Assembly (NCBI RefSeq): GCF_030769565.1
Contig: NZ_JAVCAP010000001.1
Coordinates: 301,113-365,112, forward strand
Reading direction: 5' to 3'
Length of the DNA stretch: 64,000 bases
Source of the DNA: Methylophilus aquaticus
Lineage (GTDB): Bacteria; Pseudomonadota; Gammaproteobacteria; Burkholderiales; Methylophilaceae
Under the pieces are notes generated by a model that was not told the DNA's origin, ran no database searches, and saw only the letters and a list, made by a program, of their open reading frames with translations. The position numbers and the translations under genes are program-made. This document shows, piece by piece, positions 1 through 9,059 of this stretch. How positions within the stretch are numbered: the first letter of the stretch is position 1; every line of letters starts with the position of its first letter.

Positions 1-87
1 CTGCGAAGGCTCCGTCCCAACAAACATGCGCTTGCGCATGGTTTTTATGTGGTGACAGTGCTTGCCGGCGAGCGCCACTATTATTAG
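1..87 (+). CDS. 3' end of an unidentified CDS (partial)
   Basis: Frame 1 is open from the window edge to a TAG at 85-87 and encodes 28 residues ending in GERHYY. It stops 19 bases before the ATG chosen for the next gene, which fits two genes in series. The fragment is too short to name a family. It could also be chance open sequence. Confidence 0.35.
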   Translation: MRRLRPNKHALAHGFYVVTVLAGERHYY

Positions 88-106
88 AAATTGCCAAGAG
101 CTTTAC

Positions 107-2083
107 ATGTTTGATTCCCTGATTAATTTACTTTTATTGCTGACAAGCTCTGTATTTGCTGTCGGGTTGTTCCGCATACTCGGATTACCTGCCATGCTGG
201 CTTATTTTATGATCGGCATTGTGCTCGGTCCGCATGCGCTTGGGCTATTGCAAGACGAAGAATCGGGCCGTCAGGTGGCAGAGTTTGGCATTGTCTTCCT
301 GATGTTCAGCATCGGGCTGGAGTTCAGTCTGCCCAAGTTGTATGCCATGCGTAAAACCCTGTTCGGGCTGGGTGGCGGGCAAGTGGTGCTGACTTTGCTG
401 GCCAGTTTGCTGCTGGGCAAGCTGGCTGGCCTCAGCCTGACCAGCGCCTTTATTATCGGCGCGGCACTCACCATGTCATCCACCGCGATTGTTTCCAAAA
501 TTCTGATGGAGCGCGTGGACCTGAATTCGCGCCATGGCCGCCTGAGTATTGGTGTGTTGCTGTTTCAGGATCTGGCCGTGATCCCGATTCTGGTATTAAT
601 ACAGACGCTAGGGTCGCACAGTGATAACTGGCTGGATGTGCTCGGGCTGACCTTGCTGAAATCTTCTATCCTGTTGTTTTTACTGTTCAAGTTTGGTAAG
701 AACATACTCAATTTCTGGTTTGAGCTGGTGGCTAAGCAACGCTCGCGCGAATTGTTTGTACTGAATGTGCTGATGATTACTTTGCTGATGTCAGCAGCCA
801 CCAACTTTGCCGGATTGTCTTATGCCTTGGGTGCTTTTGTTGCCGGGATGTTGATTTCCGAGACTAAATTCCGCTATCAGGTGGAGTCGGATATTGCGCC
901 TTTCCGCGACATTCTGCTCGGCCTGTTTTTCATCAGTGTTGGCATGCTGCTGGATGTCTCGGTGCTGTTTGATCATATTCTGCTGATTGTGTTATTGCTT
1001 GCCCTGTTCCTGGTGTTTAAGGTCGGCCTGGTGGCCATGCTTACCCGGTTTTATGGTTTTGAGATGGGCGTTGGCATCCGTACCGGTATTATTTTGGGGC
1101 AGGCAGGGGAATTCAGCTTTGTGATTCTGGCCTTGGGTTTACAAACGCGCCTGATCAGCGGGGATGCCTTGCAACTGGTCTTGTCTGTAGCCGTGCTTTC
1201 CATGCTGGTTGCCCCCTTTATTATTCAATACAACGGCAAGATCGCCCGCAAGCTGGTTAAAAGCTATACCAGAAACAGCAGCAAGGTGGTCGATAATATC
1301 CAGGAACAAAGTCTGGAGTTGCGTGACCACGTCATTATTTGTGGCTATGGCCGGAGTGGACAATATCTGGGGCGTTTTTTGCGCGAGGAAAATATCCCGT
1401 TTGTGGCGCTGGACATGGATGCCAGCCGCGTACAAGAAGCCGCTGCCGCCGGTGAGAATGTGATTTATGGCGATGCCGGACGGCGTGCAGTACTAGAGGC
1501 TGCAGGCCTGAAACGTGCCAAGGCCGTGATTATCAGTTATGCCGAAACCCGTGGCACGATGAAGGTGCTGCATGTCATCAAAGAAGGGCATCCCAATTTG
1601 CCGGTGATTGTGCGTACACATGACGACAGTGACATGGACGTTTTAAGGGATGCAGGCGCAGCAGAAGTGGTGCCGGAAATTCTGGAAGGTAGTTTGATGC
1701 TGGCCTCGCATGCGCTGGTGACCTTGGGCGTGCCGCTTAATCGCGTGGTCAAGCGTATTCGCTTGTTTCGTGAAGAGCGCTACAAAATGTTCAAAGGCTA
1801 TTTCCGCGGCGTGAGCGATACCGATAACACGACAGCCGCTTTGCCCCAATTGCATTCAGTGGAAATGTATAAAAACTTCTATGCGCATGGCTTGCGCCTC
1901 GATCATATCCCGTTCGGAGATTTTGCCGTCGAAGTGAAGCAGTTGCGGCGCATCAATATGCCAGAACCTGTGTCACCGCGTCCAGACATTGTGCTTGCAG
2001 AGGGTGATGTGCTGGTGTTGCTAGGCAGCAATACTGCACTGATTGCGATGGAAGTGTATTTGATTTCCGGTCGTCGGCCATAA
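107..2083 (+). CDS. CPA2-family monovalent cation:proton antiporter with TrkA-N domain (KefB/KefC-like)
   Basis: This is a 658-residue inner-membrane protein. The N-terminal part (about residues 5-385) has a dozen hydrophobic segments and the Na+/H+ exchanger pattern, including the early GPHALGLL turn. It is followed by a Rossmann TrkA-N domain (CGYGRSGQ, then a DMD nucleotide-binding acid) and a C-terminal TrkA-C-like segment with LAEGDVLVLLG. Proteins of this build move K+ or Na+ in exchange for protons under nucleotide control. A TTG at position 62 could extend the frame but overlaps the upstream fragment, so the ATG at 107 directly before the first membrane segment is preferred. No KefF/KefG partner is adjacent, so glutathione gating cannot be claimed. 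Confidence 0.9.
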   Translation: MFDSLINLLLLLTSSVFAVGLFRILGLPAMLAYFMIGIVLGPHALGLLQDEESGRQVAEFGIVFLMFSIGLEFSLPKLYAMRKTLFGLGGGQVVLTLLASLLLGKLAGLSLTSAFIIGAALTMSSTAIVSKILMERVDLNSRHGRLSIGVLLFQDLAVIPILVLIQTLGSHSDNWLDVLGLTLLKSSILLFLLFKFGKNILNFWFELVAKQRSRELFVLNVLMITLLMSAATNFAGLSYALGAFVAGMLISETKFRYQVESDIAPFRDILLGLFFISVGMLLDVSVLFDHILLIVLLLALFLVFKVGLVAMLTRFYGFEMGVGIRTGIILGQAGEFSFVILALGLQTRLISGDALQLVLSVAVLSMLVAPFIIQYNGKIARKLVKSYTRNSSKVVDNIQEQSLELRDHVIICGYGRSGQYLGRFLREENIPFVALDMDASRVQEAAAAGENVIYGDAGRRAVLEAAGLKRAKAVIISYAETRGTMKVLHVIKEGHPNLPVIVRTHDDSDMDVLRDAGAAEVVPEILEGSLMLASHALVTLGVPLNRVVKRIRLFREERYKMFKGYFRGVSDTDNTTAALPQLHSVEMYKNFYAHGLRLDHIPFGDFAVEVKQLRRINMPEPVSPRPDIVLAEGDVLVLLGSNTALIAMEVYLISGRRP

Positions 2084-2141
2084 CCGTGTTCAGGTCTGAA
2101 TAGGCCATGCGCACCCTTCATGCATTATTAAAAGTCAGTTG

Positions 2142-3158
2142 ATGAGCAAACCAACGGTAATGGTTGTAGGTGGTGGCATTGTCGGCTGCATGACCGCTAT
2201 GCAACTGCACAAGCAAGGCTTTGCGGTCACGCTGGTTGAACGCAATGTGATTGCCGCACAAACCTCGGGCGAATCTTCTTGGGCGGGTGCAGGCATCGCA
2301 TTTCCTTTGCTGCCGTGGTTCTATCAGGACGTAGTCAATACATTGGCGCTGGCTGGTGCCCTGGCCTATCCGGCAGTCTCCGCCGAGTTATTTGCAGAGA
2401 CAGGTATAAACCCGGAATGTACGCGCAGTGGCATGCTGATTCAGCCGCCATTTGACCTTGCAAGGGCCATGGACTGGTGCACGCGTTTTGGCCTCGCCTA
2501 CCAACAGCAAGGGGATAAGCTGCTGATCCCGGAAGTCGTACAGATCCGCAATCCACGTTTATTGCAATCACTCAAAGCCTGGTTAATGAAACAGGGCGTC
2601 GAGTTGCGCGAACGGACCCAGTTAATGCCATTACAGGAAGGGCATTCGACCATCCATGGCTGGCAAACCACCCATGGCGAAACCTTGAAGGCTGATGTGT
2701 ATGTGGTGACCTCCGGGGCGTGGAGCTTTGAATTACTCAAGCAAACTGCCCTGCAACTGGATATCAAACCCATGCGCGGGCAAATGCTGTTGTACCAGAT
2801 GGCCCCGGGCTTATTACCACATATTCTCTACCGCGACGGTTTTTATATGTTGCAGCGCCGGGATGGCCACCTGTTGGCGGGCAGCAGTCTGGAAGATGTA
2901 GGGTTTGATACAGGGGTGACAGACTGCATGCGGCTGGAAATGCTGCAAAAGGCAGAAGCCTTGTTACCTGCTTTGCGCGGACAGCCAGTCATTAAACACT
3001 GGAGCGGTTTGCGCCCGGGCACCCCGCACAATATCCCCACCATCGGCCAGCATCCGCACATCAATAATCTATATCTAAACACCGGTCATTTCCGCTATGG
3101 CGTCACCATGGCGCCAGAATGCGCAAGACAAATCGCTGCACTCATTAGCGGTGCTTGA
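2142..3158 (+). CDS. FAD-dependent amine oxidase of the DAO family (ThiO/glycine oxidase-like)
   Basis: 338 residues. The dinucleotide-binding motif VVGGGIVG is at the extreme N terminus, followed by a VERN acid that binds the FAD ribose, and the C-terminal FAD-contact region reads HWSGLRPGTPHNIPTIG. This is the fold of D-amino acid oxidase, glycine oxidase ThiO and sarcosine oxidase, and the length matches ThiO. A role in making dehydroglycine for the thiazole of thiamine is plausible, but no thiS/thiG lies beside it, so the substrate stays open. A TTG three bases upstream is in frame; the ATG is preferred. Confidence 0.8.
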   Translation: MSKPTVMVVGGGIVGCMTAMQLHKQGFAVTLVERNVIAAQTSGESSWAGAGIAFPLLPWFYQDVVNTLALAGALAYPAVSAELFAETGINPECTRSGMLIQPPFDLARAMDWCTRFGLAYQQQGDKLLIPEVVQIRNPRLLQSLKAWLMKQGVELRERTQLMPLQEGHSTIHGWQTTHGETLKADVYVVTSGAWSFELLKQTALQLDIKPMRGQMLLYQMAPGLLPHILYRDGFYMLQRRDGHLLAGSSLEDVGFDTGVTDCMRLEMLQKAEALLPALRGQPVIKHWSGLRPGTPHNIPTIGQHPHINNLYLNTGHFRYGVTMAPECARQIAALISGA

Positions 3159-3262
3159 AGCGGGTGACAGCCTTTCACGATGAGCCGAGTGGCGATTCAT
3201 ACACCAGAAAGTACACCTATCGCAGCTACCAAGATGAATGGGTTAAAAGGTAGGTGTTAATC

Positions 3263-3376
3263 ATGACTGCGTGCGTGAAGAAACGAAATATTTACAATAG
3301 GCAAAGCGGTCGTTTTATTTCACCAAAAGCCGCACGAAATAAAGATGGTGGAAGGTCTTCATTCTTCTTGATGTGA
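3263..3376 (+). CDS. possible small basic protein (37 aa)
   Basis: A short frame in the 277-base gap between the oxidase and moaC. It starts at ATG behind a purine-rich AGGTAGGTG and encodes a very basic peptide with the phrase NRQSGRFISPKAA. Just upstream (3164-3253) is another 29-codon frame containing YTYRSYQDEW. Either could be a small gene or a decayed remnant. The rest of the gap shows only AT-rich sequence with no clear terminator. Confidence 0.25.
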   Translation: MTACVKKRNIYNRQSGRFISPKAARNKDGGRSSFFLM

Positions 3377-3435
3377 TATTTTCAGATGTATATTGCCCAA
3401 TGAATGCGTATATATCCATACTATATATGCGCGCT

Positions 3436-3918
3436 TTAACTGCTCTGCGCGACCCAATCCCCACTTTTTCCACCATGCTTTTCCAGCACACGGATATCAG
3501 TGATGGTCATGCCGCGGTCTATGGCTTTGCACATGTCGTAAATCGTTAGCAAGCCGACTTGTACTGCTGTCAGTGCCTCCATTTCCACGCCGGTTTGTCC
3601 GGTGGTTTCGCATTGCACGCGGCATACGATGCTTGAAGCCTCTTCGTCAGCCACAAAACTGACATCGACGCGGCTTAAACTGAGCGGGTGGCACAAGGGA
3701 ATGAGGTCGCTGGTTTTTTTGCTGGCCTGGATCGCGGCAATGCGGGCAATGCCAAGTACATCGCCTTTTTTTGCGTTGCCAAGGGCGATGGTCTGGAATG
3801 TGGCGGGCAGCATGGCAATGCGCCCTTCGGCGATGGCGATGCGTTTGCTATGCGCCTTGTCGCTGATGTCGACCATATGGGCGTGGCCCTGTGCGTTGAA
3901 GTGCGTTAATTCGGACAT
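3436..3918 (-). CDS. moaC: cyclic pyranopterin monophosphate synthase MoaC
   Basis: 160 residues, the usual MoaC length. It carries the signature run [10 protein letters not shown] and the later VEMEALTAV and DMCKA(I/V)D blocks that form the active site. It converts the MoaA product (3',8-cyclo-GTP) to cyclic pyranopterin monophosphate, the second step of molybdenum cofactor synthesis, in the cytoplasm. No other moa gene is in the window. It is transcribed away from the M48 protease gene that follows, with a 116-base shared upstream region. Confidence 0.97.
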   Translation of the reverse strand: MSELTHFNAQGHAHMVDISDKAHSKRIAIAEGRIAMLPATFQTIALGNAKKGDVLGIARIAAIQASKKTSDLIPLCHPLSLSRVDVSFVADEEASSIVCRVQCETTGQTGVEMEALTAVQVGLLTIYDMCKAIDRGMTITDIRVLEKHGGKSGDWVAQSS

Positions 3919-4034
3919 GATGAAAGAGGCGTAAGGTTAAAAAGGGTGAACTCAGGCGCTGAAGCCGTTATCATAACAAGTTTAACTGACTGCACACGCA
4001 GTGTGCGGGCGGAACATGGTTATTTAATATTTTT

Positions 4035-5594
4035 ATGCGCTCGCGCTCATTACTCAAGTCATCTCGCTATCGCTTGTCCTCCTGCCTTTTGCCTTGGCTG
4101 GCAGGTGTTGCTATGTCTATGCTTGGGGGGGCGCTTGTGATGGCAGGTGATTCTACCGGGCTTTATTCTGGCAAACCTTACGAGCCCGAACTGGATATCA
4201 GTTTGCCGTCAGATTCGTCCAATCAATTGCCCGAGCTTGGTGATGCTTCGCAAACGGTGTTGTCGCTGCTGGATGAAGAAAAAATTGCGAATCAGATTTT
4301 AAAGCAGGTGGCGACCAGTGAAGATGTGCTGGATGATGCAGAGGTGACGGATTATTTGCAGGCGCTTGGGCAGCGCTTGGGTAAAAGCAGCCCGGATAAA
4401 CAGCAGGTGTTTCATTTTTTTGTGGTGCAGGATAAAACGATCAATGCATTTGCCATGCCGGGTGGCGTGATCGGGGTGCATACCGGATTGTTTTTGGCGG
4501 CCAATAGTGAATCAGAGCTGGCCAGTGTGCTCGGTCATGAAATCGGCCATGTTACTCAGCATCATCTGGCACGCATGCTGGCCTCGCAAAAATATGACAT
4601 GTTTAAAAATATTGCCGCTACGGCGCTGGCTTTGCTGGTGGCGCGCTCCAATCCGCAAGCCGGTGCAGGCGCGCTGACTGCGGCGTCTGCAGCCGGTGTG
4701 CAGCGTCAGATCGATTACACCCGTGAGCATGAGCGTGAGGCAGACCGGGTCGGTTTGACGATTCTGGAAGATGCGGGGTTTGATGTGCGTGCGATGCCGG
4801 CTTTTTTTACCACCATGCAACGGGCGACCCGCTTTTCTGACGGCAACATGCCCAGCTATTTGCGTACCCACCCGCTGACCAGCGAGCGCATTGCCGATAT
4901 TGGTAACCGCGTTCAGAATCGTCCTTACAAGCCAGCAAACGAGAGTCCTGCATTTGGGCTAATGCGTGCAAAAATCAGGGCTTTTCAAGGGATGCCGACC
5001 CAAGCTATCGAAGAGTTTAACAATAATATCGCCGATGGCCGTTATCAGAATGAGCAGGCGGAGCACTTCGGCCTGGCTTACGCTTATTTGCGCGCAAATC
5101 AAGCAACGCAAGCACAGCAACAAGTACAGTGGCTGGAGCAACATCGCATGGTGAACGCTTATCTGGTGACATTGAAAGCGCTGACTTTGGCCAAGTTGGG
5201 GCAAGTTGCACAGGCGCAGACACAGTTCATGCAGGGCTTGCAGCAATATCCGCAGCATCGTGCGTTGGCATTGGGTGAGGCCGAGCTACTGATACGTAGC
5301 AGTCAATGGTCGCAAGCCATCACGCATATCCAGAAGCAACTCATGACATTTCCAGATGATCCCAAGTTATATGACTGGTTGGCTGCCGCCTATCAGGGCT
5401 TGGGTAAACAGATGTTACTTCATCAGGCGCTGGGGGAATCTTATGTGCGCAAATATGATTTGCAGCGTGCGATAGATCAGTTTGAAATCGCCAGTAAAAC
5501 GAAAGACGGGGATTTTTATTTACAATCCAGAGTCGAAGCAAGACTAAAAACGCTGCGTCAGGAGTTAGAACGCGAACAAGACCCCAAGCGTTAA
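4035..5594 (+). CDS. periplasmic M48 metalloprotease with TPR repeats (BepA/YfgC-like)
   Basis: 519 residues with an N-terminal hydrophobic signal (about residues 15-37). The zinc protease motif HEIGH is at residues 168-172, and a downstream EREADRVG supplies the third ligand. The C-terminal half (from about residue 310) is built of TPR-type helices rich in Ala/Gln. This is the layout of BepA, which proteolyses or chaperones stalled outer-membrane proteins such as LptD at the BAM complex. It is set head-to-head with moaC, and the SoxYZ-like gene follows 33 bases downstream. Confidence 0.88.
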   Translation: MRSRSLLKSSRYRLSSCLLPWLAGVAMSMLGGALVMAGDSTGLYSGKPYEPELDISLPSDSSNQLPELGDASQTVLSLLDEEKIANQILKQVATSEDVLDDAEVTDYLQALGQRLGKSSPDKQQVFHFFVVQDKTINAFAMPGGVIGVHTGLFLAANSESELASVLGHEIGHVTQHHLARMLASQKYDMFKNIAATALALLVARSNPQAGAGALTAASAAGVQRQIDYTREHEREADRVGLTILEDAGFDVRAMPAFFTTMQRATRFSDGNMPSYLRTHPLTSERIADIGNRVQNRPYKPANESPAFGLMRAKIRAFQGMPTQAIEEFNNNIADGRYQNEQAEHFGLAYAYLRANQATQAQQQVQWLEQHRMVNAYLVTLKALTLAKLGQVAQAQTQFMQGLQQYPQHRALALGEAELLIRSSQWSQAITHIQKQLMTFPDDPKLYDWLAAAYQGLGKQMLLHQALGESYVRKYDLQRAIDQFEIASKTKDGDFYLQSRVEARLKTLRQELEREQDPKR

Positions 5595-5627
5595 TGGTGG
5601 CGGAAGTTAAATGAAAGGGAAGGCATC

Positions 5628-6419
5628 ATGCAAAGAAGAACGCTGTTGAAAGGCTTGCTGGTTTGGGCAACCCTGCCGCTTGGATTTCTGGCAGATAAGT
5701 TGCATGCGGCGCCATGGTTTGCCAAGGCATTTGAGGCAACCAAAACTGCGGATGTAATGGGCGCATTGCAGGCAAGTGCTGTCCCTCTGGCTTCGGAAAT
5801 TCAGATAGATGCGCCACAGAAAGCCGAAAATGGTGCAGTGGTGCAGGTAGAAATCACCTCGCCAGCTGCTGCAGGTACGGTGAACAGCATACGCTTGCTG
5901 GCTGATGCCAACCCCACCCCGCTGGTGGCGAGCTTTGAATTCGGTAAACAGGTGATGCCCAAGCTGGTGACGCGTATCAAGCTGGCACAGTCTGGCGAGA
6001 TTATTGCGCTGGTGCAACAGTCCGCCGGGCAATTGCAGCAACAGCGTCGACAGGTGATTGTTCTGGAAGATGGCTGTGCCAGCAATGAGCGCGACGAACC
6101 CTTTGCCAGCAGTATAAAAATGCGTGCGCGGCCACTGGATGCCGATTTGGTGGAGCTTAAAATCATCATCCTGCATCCTATGCGTACCGGGCGTAGTAAG
6201 GGTGATGATGGTCAACTTGTTCCGGCACATTTTATGCAGATGATGCAGGTCGTGTTGAATGGCCAGGTGGTGGTGGATGCGCAAACCGGTACTGCGATTT
6301 CCCGTAACCCTTATTTCACTTTTTATTTGCGTGATACCAAGGTCGGAGACGTGATTACAGTCAACTGGCAGGATAATCGTGGCTATGAAGGCCATGGGCA
6401 GGTGACGGTCAGTGCTTGA
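5628..6419 (+). CDS. fused SoxY-SoxZ-like carrier protein, Tat-exported
   Basis: 263 residues. The N terminus reads RRTLLKG followed by a hydrophobic stretch and AxA, a twin-arginine signal as in SoxY. Residues about 40-155 match a SoxY-like domain and 160-263 a SoxZ-like domain (HPMRTG, then NPYFTFYLRD). Known fused SoxYZ-like carriers in methylotrophs go with PQQ dehydrogenases. In canonical SoxY the substrate-bearing cysteine sits in GGCGG; here the only candidate is C150 in EDGCAS, so the swinging-arm glycines are lost. A GGGAAGG Shine-Dalgarno precedes the ATG. No soxAX, soxB or soxCD is nearby, so full thiosulfate oxidation is not indicated. Confidence 0.82.
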   Translation: MQRRTLLKGLLVWATLPLGFLADKLHAAPWFAKAFEATKTADVMGALQASAVPLASEIQIDAPQKAENGAVVQVEITSPAAAGTVNSIRLLADANPTPLVASFEFGKQVMPKLVTRIKLAQSGEIIALVQQSAGQLQQQRRQVIVLEDGCASNERDEPFASSIKMRARPLDADLVELKIIILHPMRTGRSKGDDGQLVPAHFMQMMQVVLNGQVVVDAQTGTAISRNPYFTFYLRDTKVGDVITVNWQDNRGYEGHGQVTVSA

Positions 6420-6489
6420 TAACCGTCCGCTTGGTCACGGTCAGATATATTCATTAATTATATTTATCAATTGAATTAATATAATCAAT

Positions 6490-6518
6490 TTTACATATTG
6501 TTTGTGTGTGTCTACAAT
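6490..6518 (+). promoter_or_regulatory. sigma-70 type promoter for ahpC
   Basis: TTTACA (6490-6495) and TACAAT (6513-6518) are separated by 17 bases, about 75 bases before the ahpC start. Just upstream (6451-6485) is a very AT-rich run with a short perfect palindrome TCAATTGA (6467-6474). This could be an activator site, but I do not see a convincing OxyR tetrad. Confidence 0.55.
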
Positions 6519-6592
6519 GCATCCATTCGCTGATTACACGCAGCCAATTTTAAGTTAACCCGTGTTTTTAAATCACTCTAAAGGAGAACTAT

Positions 6593-7156
6593 ATGTCATT
6601 GATTAATACACAAGTACAACCGTTTAAAGCGCAGGCATTTCATAACGGCAAATTTATCGAAGTATCCGACGAAAGTTTGAAAGGCAAGTGGTCAGTGTTG
6701 ATTTTCATGCCAGCTGCATTTACTTTCAACTGCCCAACCGAAGTGGAAGATGCCGCTGATAACTATGCCGAGTTTCAGAAAGCCGGCGCTGAAGTGTATA
6801 TCGTGACCACTGATACACACTTCTCACACAAAGTTTGGCACGAGACTTCACCGGCTGTTGGTAAAGCCAAGTTCCCGCTGGTTGGTGACCCAACCCACGT
6901 GTTGACCAATGCATTTGGTGTGCACATTCCTGAAGAAGGCTTGGCATTGCGCGGTACTTTCGTGATCAACCCTGATGGCGTGATCAAAACTGTTGAAGTG
7001 CACAGCAACGAAATTGCCCGTGATGTGAAAGAAACATTGCGCAAATTGAAAGCGGCACAATACACCGCTGCCAACCCAGGTCAGGTGTGCCCGGCCAAGT
7101 GGAACGAAGGCGCGAAAACATTGACGCCTTCATTGGATCTGGTAGGCAAGATCTAA
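6593..7156 (+). CDS. ahpC: alkyl hydroperoxide reductase subunit C (2-Cys peroxiredoxin)
   Basis: 187 residues, exactly the AhpC length. The peroxidatic cysteine is C47 in FTFNCPTE and the resolving cysteine is C166 in PGQVCPAKW, so this is a typical 2-Cys enzyme. It reduces H2O2, organic peroxides and peroxynitrite and is re-reduced by AhpF, encoded next. The start is set by AAAGGAG seven bases before ATG. The 192 bases before ahpF hold three hairpins. Confidence 0.98.
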   Translation: MSLINTQVQPFKAQAFHNGKFIEVSDESLKGKWSVLIFMPAAFTFNCPTEVEDAADNYAEFQKAGAEVYIVTTDTHFSHKVWHETSPAVGKAKFPLVGDPTHVLTNAFGVHIPEEGLALRGTFVINPDGVIKTVEVHSNEIARDVKETLRKLKAAQYTAANPGQVCPAKWNEGAKTLTPSLDLVGKI

Positions 7157-7206
7157 GTGGACTGTGCGGACTGAGGTTCAAAAGACTGAAGCCTGAAACA
7201 GCCTCG

Positions 7207-7237
7207 CCCCTGAAATGTGTCATCTGTATTTCAGGGG
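7207..7237 (+). repeat. hairpin 1 in the ahpC-ahpF gap
   Basis: Perfect 10-bp inverted repeat CCCCTGAAAT / ATTTCAGGGG with an 11-base loop, 50 bases after ahpC. No run of T follows, so it is more likely an mRNA-stabilising or attenuating structure than a simple terminator. Confidence 0.6.
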
Positions 7238-7238
7238 G

Positions 7239-7274
7239 CTGAGGGGAGTGCATCCTCTGGTGTATTCCCCTCAG
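7239..7274 (+). repeat. hairpin 2 in the ahpC-ahpF gap
   Basis: Perfect 9-bp inverted repeat CTGAGGGGA / TCCCCTCAG around an 18-base loop, one base after hairpin 1. A third small stem (GGGTGC/GCACCC, 7316-7329) lies just before the ahpF ribosome site. Confidence 0.55.
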
Positions 7275-7348
7275 CGAATCCCCCCAACGCATTTAAAACA
7301 CCATACATTGGTGATGGGTGCTTGCACCCTCAAGAAACGGAGATTGAC

Positions 7349-8914
7349 ATGTTAGACGACACCTTAAAAGGACAACTGCAAACCTATCTGGGCATGCTGC
7401 GCCAACCAATTCAGCTGATTGCCAGCCTGGATGGCAGCGACAATGCGACAGAAATGCGTACATTGCTGCAGGAGATTGCCAGTTTGTCTGACAAAGTAAC
7501 GCTCGACGAAACCGGCGATGATGTACGCAAGCCTTCATTTGTGATTGCGCGTGAGGGCGAAACACACGGTGTACGTTTTGCAGCGATTCCGCTCGGGCAT
7601 GAATTCACCTCGCTGGTGTTAGCGCTGTTATGGACAGGTGGCCATCCGCCCAAAGTCGAGCAGGACGTGCTGGACCAGATCAGAGCGCTGGAGCGTGATC
7701 TGAACTTTGAAGTGTACATGAGCTTGTCATGCCACAACTGTCCGGACGTGGTGCAGGCCACCACCCTGATGACGGTGTTTAACCCGCGCATCCAGACGAC
7801 CGTGATTGATGGCGCGCTGTTTCAGGATGAAGTAAACGATCGCAATATCATGGCAGTGCCCGCCACCTTCATGAACGGCGAAATGTTTGCCTCTGGCCGC
7901 ATGCTGGTAGAAGAAATTCTGGCCAAGGTAGATACGGGTGTTATCGCCAAGGAAGCTGAAAAGCTCAATGCCAAAGCCCCATATGATGTATTGGTTGTTG
8001 GTGGCGGACCTGCGGGTGCGGCTGCAGCGATTTATGCGGCGCGCAAAGGCATCCGTACTGGCATTGTCGCCGAGCGTTTTGGTGGCCAGGTGAACGACAC
8101 ACTGGCGATTGAAAACTTCATTTCAGTCAAAGAAACCGATGGTCCGAAACTGGTCATGGCGCTCGAAGAGCACGTCAAAAGCTATGATGTGGATATCATG
8201 CCGTTGCAGCGTGCGGCAGGCTTGGCTGAACCAGAGAAAGCGGACAATAAGCATGCTGGATTGATTGAAGTGAAGCTGGAAAGTGGCGCGACCTTACGCA
8301 GCAAGTCTGTGATACTGGCGACTGGTGCACGCTGGCGCAACCTGAATGTGCCCGGTGAAGAGGCCTACAAAAACAAAGGCGTGGCGTATTGTCCGCACTG
8401 CGACGGCCCCTTGTTTAAAGGCAAGCATGTGGCAGTGGTTGGTGGTGGTAACTCGGGCGTTGAAGCTGCGATTGACCTGGCAGGTGTGGTTGGCCATGTC
8501 ACCTTGTTGCAGTTCGATACTGAACTGAAAGCTGATGCCGTATTGCAACGTAAGCTGCGCACACTGGAAAATGTAACCATTTTAACCAGCGCACAAACCA
8601 CTGAAGTCACGGGTGATGGTACCCGCGTCAATGGGCTAACCTATACTGACCGTGTGACGGGTGAAAGCAAGCATATTGCACTGGAAGGTGTATTTATCCA
8701 GATTGGCCTTGTCCCCAACAGTGACTGGTTAAAAGGCACGCTTAATTTGAGCAAGTATGGCGAAATTGAGATTAACAGCCATAATGCGACCTCGCTGCCA
8801 GGCGTGTTTGCTGCCGGGGATGTGACGACAGTGCCTTACAAGCAAATCATTATTGCGATGGGGGAAGGTGCCAATGCCGCTTTAGGTGCATTTGATTATT
8901 TGATTAGGCAATAA
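7349..8914 (+). CDS. ahpF: alkyl hydroperoxide reductase subunit F
   Basis: 521 residues, the same length as E. coli AhpF. The N-terminal double-thioredoxin domain has C128-H-N-C131. The FAD domain starts at VVGGGPAG (about 216-223), and the second redox pair is C348-P-H-C351 before the NADH domain (VVGGGNSG). It passes electrons from NADH through FAD and both disulfides to AhpC. The frame is open for 132 bases upstream, but the ATG at 7349 has a good GGAG and gives the family length. The gene follows ahpC in the same direction. Confidence 0.97.
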   Translation: MLDDTLKGQLQTYLGMLRQPIQLIASLDGSDNATEMRTLLQEIASLSDKVTLDETGDDVRKPSFVIAREGETHGVRFAAIPLGHEFTSLVLALLWTGGHPPKVEQDVLDQIRALERDLNFEVYMSLSCHNCPDVVQATTLMTVFNPRIQTTVIDGALFQDEVNDRNIMAVPATFMNGEMFASGRMLVEEILAKVDTGVIAKEAEKLNAKAPYDVLVVGGGPAGAAAAIYAARKGIRTGIVAERFGGQVNDTLAIENFISVKETDGPKLVMALEEHVKSYDVDIMPLQRAAGLAEPEKADNKHAGLIEVKLESGATLRSKSVILATGARWRNLNVPGEEAYKNKGVAYCPHCDGPLFKGKHVAVVGGGNSGVEAAIDLAGVVGHVTLLQFDTELKADAVLQRKLRTLENVTILTSAQTTEVTGDGTRVNGLTYTDRVTGESKHIALEGVFIQIGLVPNSDWLKGTLNLSKYGEIEINSHNATSLPGVFAAGDVTTVPYKQIIIAMGEGANAALGAFDYLIRQ

Positions 8915-8935
8915 GCTGTGTTTAAGATGCAATGG

Positions 8936-8971
8936 AAACCAGATGGCTATCGAGAGATGACCATCTGGTTT
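8936..8971 (+). repeat. hairpin after ahpF (weak terminator?)
   Basis: Perfect 11-bp stem AAACCAGATGG / CCATCTGGTTT with a 14-base loop, 21 bases after the ahpF stop. There is no T tract, so intrinsic termination would be weak. It separates ahpF from the nitric oxide cassette. Confidence 0.5.
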
Positions 8972-9010
8972 GGCGCGACATTTCTATTTAAGAGATGCGG
9001 AAATTTCATA

Positions 9011-9051
9011 ATCCTACATATGTTGCATTTTATGTGCAACATATGTAGGAT
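9011..9051 (+). promoter_or_regulatory. 17-bp perfect palindromic operator before the nsrR-like gene
   Basis: The arms at 9011-9027 and 9035-9051 are perfect complements around a 7-base spacer. The core GTTGCAT-N5-GTGCAAC (9022-9040) recurs with few changes before hmp. The right arm contains the AGGA ribosome site of the downstream gene, so a bound repressor would cover the translation start region. The pattern resembles NsrR boxes (ATGCATTT-type dyads), which makes autorepression the simplest reading. Confidence 0.75.
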
Positions 9052-9059
9052 AGCAAAAT

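Noticed and set aside
5607..6395. 262-codon frame antisense to the SoxYZ-like gene
   Set aside because: The plus strand has a signal peptide, SoxY and SoxZ motifs; the antisense product is His/Gln-rich with no domain.
6451..6485. OxyR site upstream of ahpC
   Set aside because: The AT-rich run has a short palindrome but not the spaced ATAG/CTAT tetrad expected for OxyR.
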